Below, one piece after another: positions 18,532 to 23,689 of a DNA stretch of 23,689 nucleotides. The stretch lies in NCBI GenBank assembly GCA_001430745.1, contig KQ482053.1, positions 1,215,888 through 1,239,576 of the forward strand, read 5' to 3'. Origin of the DNA: Auxenochlorella pyrenoidosa. Lineage: Eukaryota; Chlorophyta; Trebouxiophyceae; Chlorellales; Chlorellaceae. Under the pieces are notes generated by a model. That model searched no databases. It was given only the letters and a program-made list of their open reading frames with translations, and was not told where the DNA came from. Position numbers and translations under genes: made by a program. Within the stretch, counting starts at the first letter, position 1, and each line of letters starts with the position of its first letter.

Positions 18532-21500
18532 ATGGTGCGCCCGGATCGCGTTTGCGAGTGCCCTGGGCTCTGGGCTGCGGCCCGATCGCTCACTGCCTTG
18601 TGGCCCACCCGTGCAGGAGGGGGCACACGATCAGAAGGCCTGGCTGAAAGATGCGAGCAACGCGGTCAAGCGCCACGGCTTCTTCCTGCGCAAGGCCATA
18701 GTGAGGCAGGGGCGCCGGCGGGCGGTGCCTTAGGCACGTAGGCTGAGGGCTGTTGCCTGCCTTGTGTACCTCCCCGGCAGCCTGAACAGCACGTGGAGCG
18801 GTTCAGAAGATGTACAGCTCACATAGCAGCGCCTGCGTTCCCGCCTTCTTATGTTTCTTCCGCCACAACTGCTCATGCTGACCCAGTCCACTGCCGCTCT
18901 GCGACTCCCGCATGCACCTGCTGCACCTGCTCACCTGCAGGATGACGACAACATGAAGGAGGCGCTGCGCTACTCGGCGGCGCTGCTGGGGGAGCTGCGC
19001 ACAAGCCTGCTGAGGTGGGGGGTGGGGACAATACACACAGGCGGCGGGCAGACATGACGCCAGCCAGTGAGCGTCGCCCGTGTTGTCGCCTGGACCTCCG
19101 GGGTGCTGTTCAGCTGTGCATGAGCCAGCCAAGATACGAAAGTTGGGCCCCTTGTATGTGGGCCCTTTTGCTGCCTGGCAGCTGGAAGAGGGAAGCTGGA
19201 CGGGCGCGGTTGAGGCGTGTTGGCCTGCAACTCCCCTCCTGCCCCTCTCGTCTTCAGCCCGCAAAAGTACTACGAGCTGTACATGCAGGCCTGCGACGAG
19301 CTGCGCAACCTGGAGGTGGGCGCAGGGGCTGCTGCTGCTGCCGCTGGGGTGGGGTGCCTGCATATGCCAGCATGACCCCTGCCCAGCTGCTTGCGTTTAC
19401 TTGTGTGCTCTGGCCAGGGCACGCATGCTTGTGCTTGGTTGGCATGCATCTTCTGAGCTCTGCATACTTGCAGGCATCCCGCTGCGCGCTGCTGCTGTGC
19501 CGTGCACCTTGCAGCCTGGGTGGCTCAGCCACCTGCAGTCCTGCCGCTCTGTGCCCTTCCCGCAGGCGTATTTCCGCGAGGAGGCGGCCAAGGGGCGCAG
19601 CCACGCCGAGCTGTATGATCTGGTGCAGCACGCCGGCAACATTGTGCCCCGCCTCTACCTGCTGTGCACGGGTGAGGCCGCCTGCCACAGGGACAGCCTT
19701 TGTATGTGCAAGAGCCCGGGCAGGGGCCGCGACCCAGGGGTAGCAGCGCCCCGCTGCTGGCCCACCAAGGAACCTTTGCTCGAACACAGGCCGGCCAGAC
19801 AGCCAGCCTGCTCCTGAGGCTGGAACGCACCCCCTGGCTGTGCAGCCGGGGCCTGCTACATCCGCGGCCCGGCGGGCGCCCCCGCCAAGCTGATCCTGCG
19901 CGACGTGGTGGAAATGTGCAAGGGGGTGCAACACCCCACGCGCGGCCTCTTCCTGCGCGCCTACCTAGTGCAGGCAGGCCCCGCCGCGCAGGGGTTGGCA
20001 GGGCCTGCTCCGCAGGGTGGGGGCGGCCCATCTGCTTTTCTCGTGCCTGCAGCCAGGTGTACAGGCTGAAGCAGGAAGAGATGCGCCGCGCCCGCGGGCG
20101 TCCGCTCCTGCTGAAGTGCTTGCTGCCCCGTGCCCCTGCGCACTGCAGGTCATGCGGGGCCTGCTGCCAGACACGGGCTCGCAGTACGAGGGAGAAGGTG
20201 CGCTGGAGGGCCGCCTCCCCACGTGGCGGGAGGGGACCGTCCAGGCATTGTCTTCACAGTCCTTGCAGCGGCTATGCTTGGCCCTTCCTGATGTGGGTAG
20301 GGATAGCGAGGGCCTTGGTTGCACGCCACGCTCCCTGTGGCGCTGCCCAACGGGTACGCCCGCCCCCTCCCGCCCCCACCTGCAGAGGGCGGCAACGTGA
20401 TTGACGCCATCGAGTTTCTGCTGGTCAACTTCACAGAGATGAACAAGCTCTGGGTGCGCATGCAGCACCAGGTGAGCTGCGCAGCACAAGGGTGGGAGGG
20501 GCCAGGGCGTAGCCAGAGGTGGGCTCCTCAGCACACGCGGCAGGCCAAGTGGTGCAGAAGTCGCGAATAGTCATAGTGGCAGCTTGTGGTGCAGGCGCAG
20601 CGCACGTGCGAGTGGTTGTGCACATGTGCTCTCGCTGCTGCGCAGGGCTCGGCGCGGGACCGGGAGAAGCGGGAGCGCGAGCGGCAGCAGCTGGCAGACC
20701 TTGGCAAGTGGGGCGGGCCCTCCCCAAGCCTGCAGGCTGCCTTCTGCCGCAATGCCTGCTGCTGCAACTGTGCCTGTGTAACATGCTTGACTCCCCCCAT
20801 GCCGCTTGTCCAAGCCCGCAGCCTGCCGTTCTGCCATCGTGGCGCCTGCTGCCGCAGCCGCGCGCGCATGACGTGGGTGCCCCCCACGCCTGGTGCTGCA
20901 GTGGGCAAGAACCTGACGTACCTGTCCCAGCTGGACGGGCTCACCTTCCAGCTGTACCGCGACATCGTGCTGCCACGGTGCGCTTCGCAGTGCTGCGCTG
21001 TGCTGTGCTTCTGGTTGTTGTGTGACTGCTCATCTTCCTGCTGCTGGGAGCCTTTGCCCGTGCGCGCAGTATGCCAGCGCCTCTAACTGTTGCCCTGCAC
21101 TCCTCACCGCCATGGCCACATGCCTGCTGCAGGGTGCTGGAGCAGGTGGTGAGCTGCCGCGACGACATTGCCCAGCAGTACCTGATGCAGTGCATCATCA
21201 TGGTATTCCCAGGTGAGGGGTTGGGGCTGGGATTGACGCCTGCAGTGCCGAGCTGGGGAGTCCCCAGGGCCAGGGTCTGCTGACAGGCCCCCAGCAGTGG
21301 GAAATGGGTGCAACAGTGCCTCCTGCAGTGGTACAGCCCCTGAGCTGATGCCCCGCTCCGCTCTTCCCTACCGCAGACGAGTTCCACTTGGGCACGCTGC
21401 AGTCACTGCTGGGCGCGCTGCCGCAGCTGCAACAAGGCGTTCGGGTGCACACTGTGCTGTCTCTACTCATGGACCGGCTGGCAAAGTGAGTGGCCACAGC

Positions 21501-23689
21501 CCGTGCATGCGCCAGAAAGAGGCTTGGAGGGGGTGGCTTATCATGGCGTCCCAGGAGCTCGACTAACAGGTGCATCCGCCGACCCCTCCCTCTTTTCCGT
21601 GTGTGTCCAAATGCAGCTATGCCTCCACCGACCGCACCGTGATCCAGCAGATGAGCCAGGTGGATGCCTTTGGCCAGATGAGCAGCGTGGCACTCAAGGT
21701 AGGCGAAAGAAGCAGGCTGGGCTGGCTGCTCACCAATGGGGCCGGCACAGCACAGTGGCTCTCTTGTGTCGTTGGGCTCCTTGATGCGGCTTCCCTGCAT
21801 GGTGTGTCGGCCCTTCCCTGCCAATGACATCAACTCAGTTTACCTTGGGCACGCAGGCTTTTAGCAGGCCAAGTAATCTGTGAGGCGAGCCGTGCCTGTG
21901 GATCAGTGTCCGGGGCGTTTCCCCTGATTGCAGGTGGTGGAGCAACACCCGGACATGCCTGGTGCTGATGTGGCAGCCATGTACAGCGCACTGCTGGGCT
22001 TCAGCGGAACAGGTGAGCGGGTGTCCTGGACCAACACCTGCATATGCTACCTGGGGTGTTTTTGCATTTTTGAGAGCAAAGAGCACCTCTTTCCTGGTGC
22101 AGCCCCCGCCCTACCTCGCTGAGCCAAAGCGCTCCTCGACCCTTGATTGCCCCGTATGCCTGCAGTCTACCCTGACCAACTGGACTTTGTGGACCGAGTT
22201 CTGGAGACATGCTACAATGTGAGCACGCGCACCTCCTCTGTGTCTGAGGGGCTCAGGGGTGGATGGAATGTTGATTTAGGGTTGGACAGGAATACCAGCG
22301 AAGCGTGAGACCTCCGGCCATGCTACTCTGTAGCCAGGGTGCCAAGGGCAGGTCGGTGTGGTGTTGTCCGGCCTATCACCTGGGTGGTCGTGTCTACCTG
22401 CAGCGCTAGGGCCCATGGCGGAGCAAGGGGGGCACCGCGCAAGCCGGAGCCTCCCCTTTCCGGCCGCCTGCCTGACATGGCGCCTGCCACCAGGCTTTGT
22501 TGCAGGCCCTGCGGCGGCGCGGGCCCATCGGCGACCCCAAGGCCGAGAAGCAGGTGGTAACGTTGCTGTCAACGCCACTGAACAAGTACGACGTGGTCAC
22601 AGGTTGGTGGGGGTGACTCGTGCGTGGCTGTGGAGGCACGTGCGCCTTGGTGATGCACAGGGTGTTGTGCAAGAGGTGTGCGCAGTGCTGGCGGGGCGCC
22701 GCAGCCATTAGGTTGACCCTGGGCTGTCGTCATTGTCCATGCTCTCACTCGTGCCGCGTGTCTGACACGAGCCGAATCGCCTGTGGGGCTGGTCAGGGTG
22801 CTTGCGTGGCCTGAAGCGCTCAACACCTTGCCTGCCTGTGAGCGCTGCTTGCACCTGGCTTTTTCCGGCCACCTTCCACGTGCTCAGTGCTAGGTTTGGC
22901 GCACTACCCTAGCGTGATGGAGCTGTTGCAGCCACGCATGAAGCGGGAGATGGCCACCAAGATTGTGCAGGTGGGCTTGCAAGGCTGGTGACTGTCCAGT
23001 AGACTCCAGTCTTTGGGGCGCACGTTGTGATGTTGGCCGCTAGAATGCTTGTGCTCGGTGGAGGCCTGCTGTTGCGGTGGCTGCTTGCCGCCAACTGTGC
23101 TCCTTGTACAAATAGGTGTCATGCTGCCCTTGCCTGCAGACCCTGCTCAAGGGCAACACCCAGGTATCTGGAGTGGACAAGGTGGAGATGCTGTTCAGGT
23201 GAAAGAAAACCGTGGCACCCGACCATGTCTCTTCTGCCTGTTTGGAAAACCAGCCCTTCCTGTATTGACAACGACGATTTGAATCGTGCTTCAAATTTGC
23301 CTAGCTATGTCTGTTTCCCTGCCTGCCCTCCTCCTCCTCCTCTTTTCTTACTCTGTGTTGCCTTGCCCACCTGCGAGCAGCTTCATTGCGCCGCTGGTGC
23401 ACGACATGGAGGGCTTGTCGGACGATTTGGACGAGGAGGCAAGTCCGCACCTGCTTCCTCCTGTCTCCATGATTGACATCGCTGCGCAGCGTCCTGCCAC
23501 AGAGACAGATGGCACCTTGGGGGGGGGTGGGGTGGGGGGGGGTGCTGAGGGCCACGACACAGCTTGTTGTGCCAGCCCACCAGCGTGACAGTGCTACATG
23601 TGTTGGGAGCAAGTTTTCCACGCTTGCGAGGCACTGCCCTTTTGGGCCCGACTCCAGGCAACCCCACCCTGCCTGCCATTGTGCTGTGC
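18532..23689 (+). CDS. VPS35: VPS35, retromer core subunit (partial; 3' end beyond right edge)
   Basis: Exons: 18532-18534 (proposed), 18617-18700, 18941-19014, 19258-19315, 19566-19671, 19846-19973, 20149-20197, 20386-20471, 20646-20703, 20902-20977, 21133-21212, 21377-21485, 21617-21698, 21934-22012, 22166-22218, 22494-22602, 22888-22970, 23140-23198, 23381-23438. About 478 residues are visible of the ~790 usual. VPS35 is the alpha-solenoid scaffold of retromer, which recycles cargo receptors from endosomes/prevacuoles; it binds VPS26 and VPS29. Conserved blocks are in order: [20 protein letters not shown], then NIVPRLYLL (the PRLYL motif for VPS26 binding), then [20 protein letters not shown], then [20 protein letters not shown], then [20 protein letters not shown], then [11 protein letters not shown], then [20 protein letters not shown]. 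The VPS29-binding C-terminal part lies outside. Introns starting at 19974, 20704 and 23439 need GC donors. The start is the least certain part. Exon 16 could begin at 22494 or, losing four residues, at 22506. Confidence 0.97.
23519..23542 (+). other. G-quadruplex motif in the last visible VPS35 intron
   Basis: G9-T-G4-T-G9 on the sense strand, 80 nt downstream of the GC donor at 23439. The long runs can supply four G-tracts with very short loops. Confidence 0.8.

Noticed and set aside
19972..20148. GT donor at 19967 (CTA|GTGCAG) for VPS35 exon 6
   Set aside because: It would delete two residues from a segment of fixed length in VPS35; the GC donor at 19974 keeps the length.

Overview
The window is nuclear DNA of a GC-rich, intron-dense green alga. 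A trebouxiophyte of the Chlorella/Micractinium type is the most likely source. This is inferred from plant-type protein families, about 65 short introns with CAG acceptors, TGTAA polyadenylation signals of the chlorophyte kind just after stop codons, and many GC-AG introns. There is no bacterial organisation: no operons and no Shine-Dalgarno sites. Exon models were built by hand from splice sites, reading phase and family conservation. For genes complete in the window the exon lengths sum to an intact frame.

Layout, left to right. (1) Minus strand, left edge to 2542: a TRP-like ion channel, 3' end outside the window. (2) Minus, 6442-2771: a type I metacaspase with a Pro/Gly/Tyr-rich prodomain, 13 exons. 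(3) 6443-7268: non-coding, holding GC-rich palindromes. (4) Minus, 9156-7269: a secreted cysteine-rich repeat protein, 7 exons including an apparent 11-nt microexon. (5) 9157-10000: a bidirectional promoter region. (6) Plus, 10001-12863: a protein with two tandem universal stress protein (USP) domains and a probable plastid transit peptide. (7) Plus, 13394-14774: a small, probably plastid-targeted protein built from duplicated exon pairs. (8) Minus, 17991-14918: TFIID subunit TAF12, convergent with gene 7. (9) Plus, from about 18532 past the right edge: VPS35, core of the retromer, with 19 exons in view.

The genes look like a normal eukaryotic mosaic of unrelated functions (channel, protease, secretion, stress, transcription, endosomal sorting), with tight spacing: 228 bp between genes 1 and 2, 143 bp between the convergent stops of genes 7 and 8. 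The most unusual feature is the splicing signal. Sixteen of about 66 introns need a GC donor to keep frame and homology, two of them with an in-frame GT alternative. Several of these sit at matching positions in internally duplicated genes. Other notable points are a long intronic inverted repeat (39-198), G-quadruplex motifs in introns of the channel gene and VPS35, and a VPS35 start codon that may form the whole coding part of exon 1.
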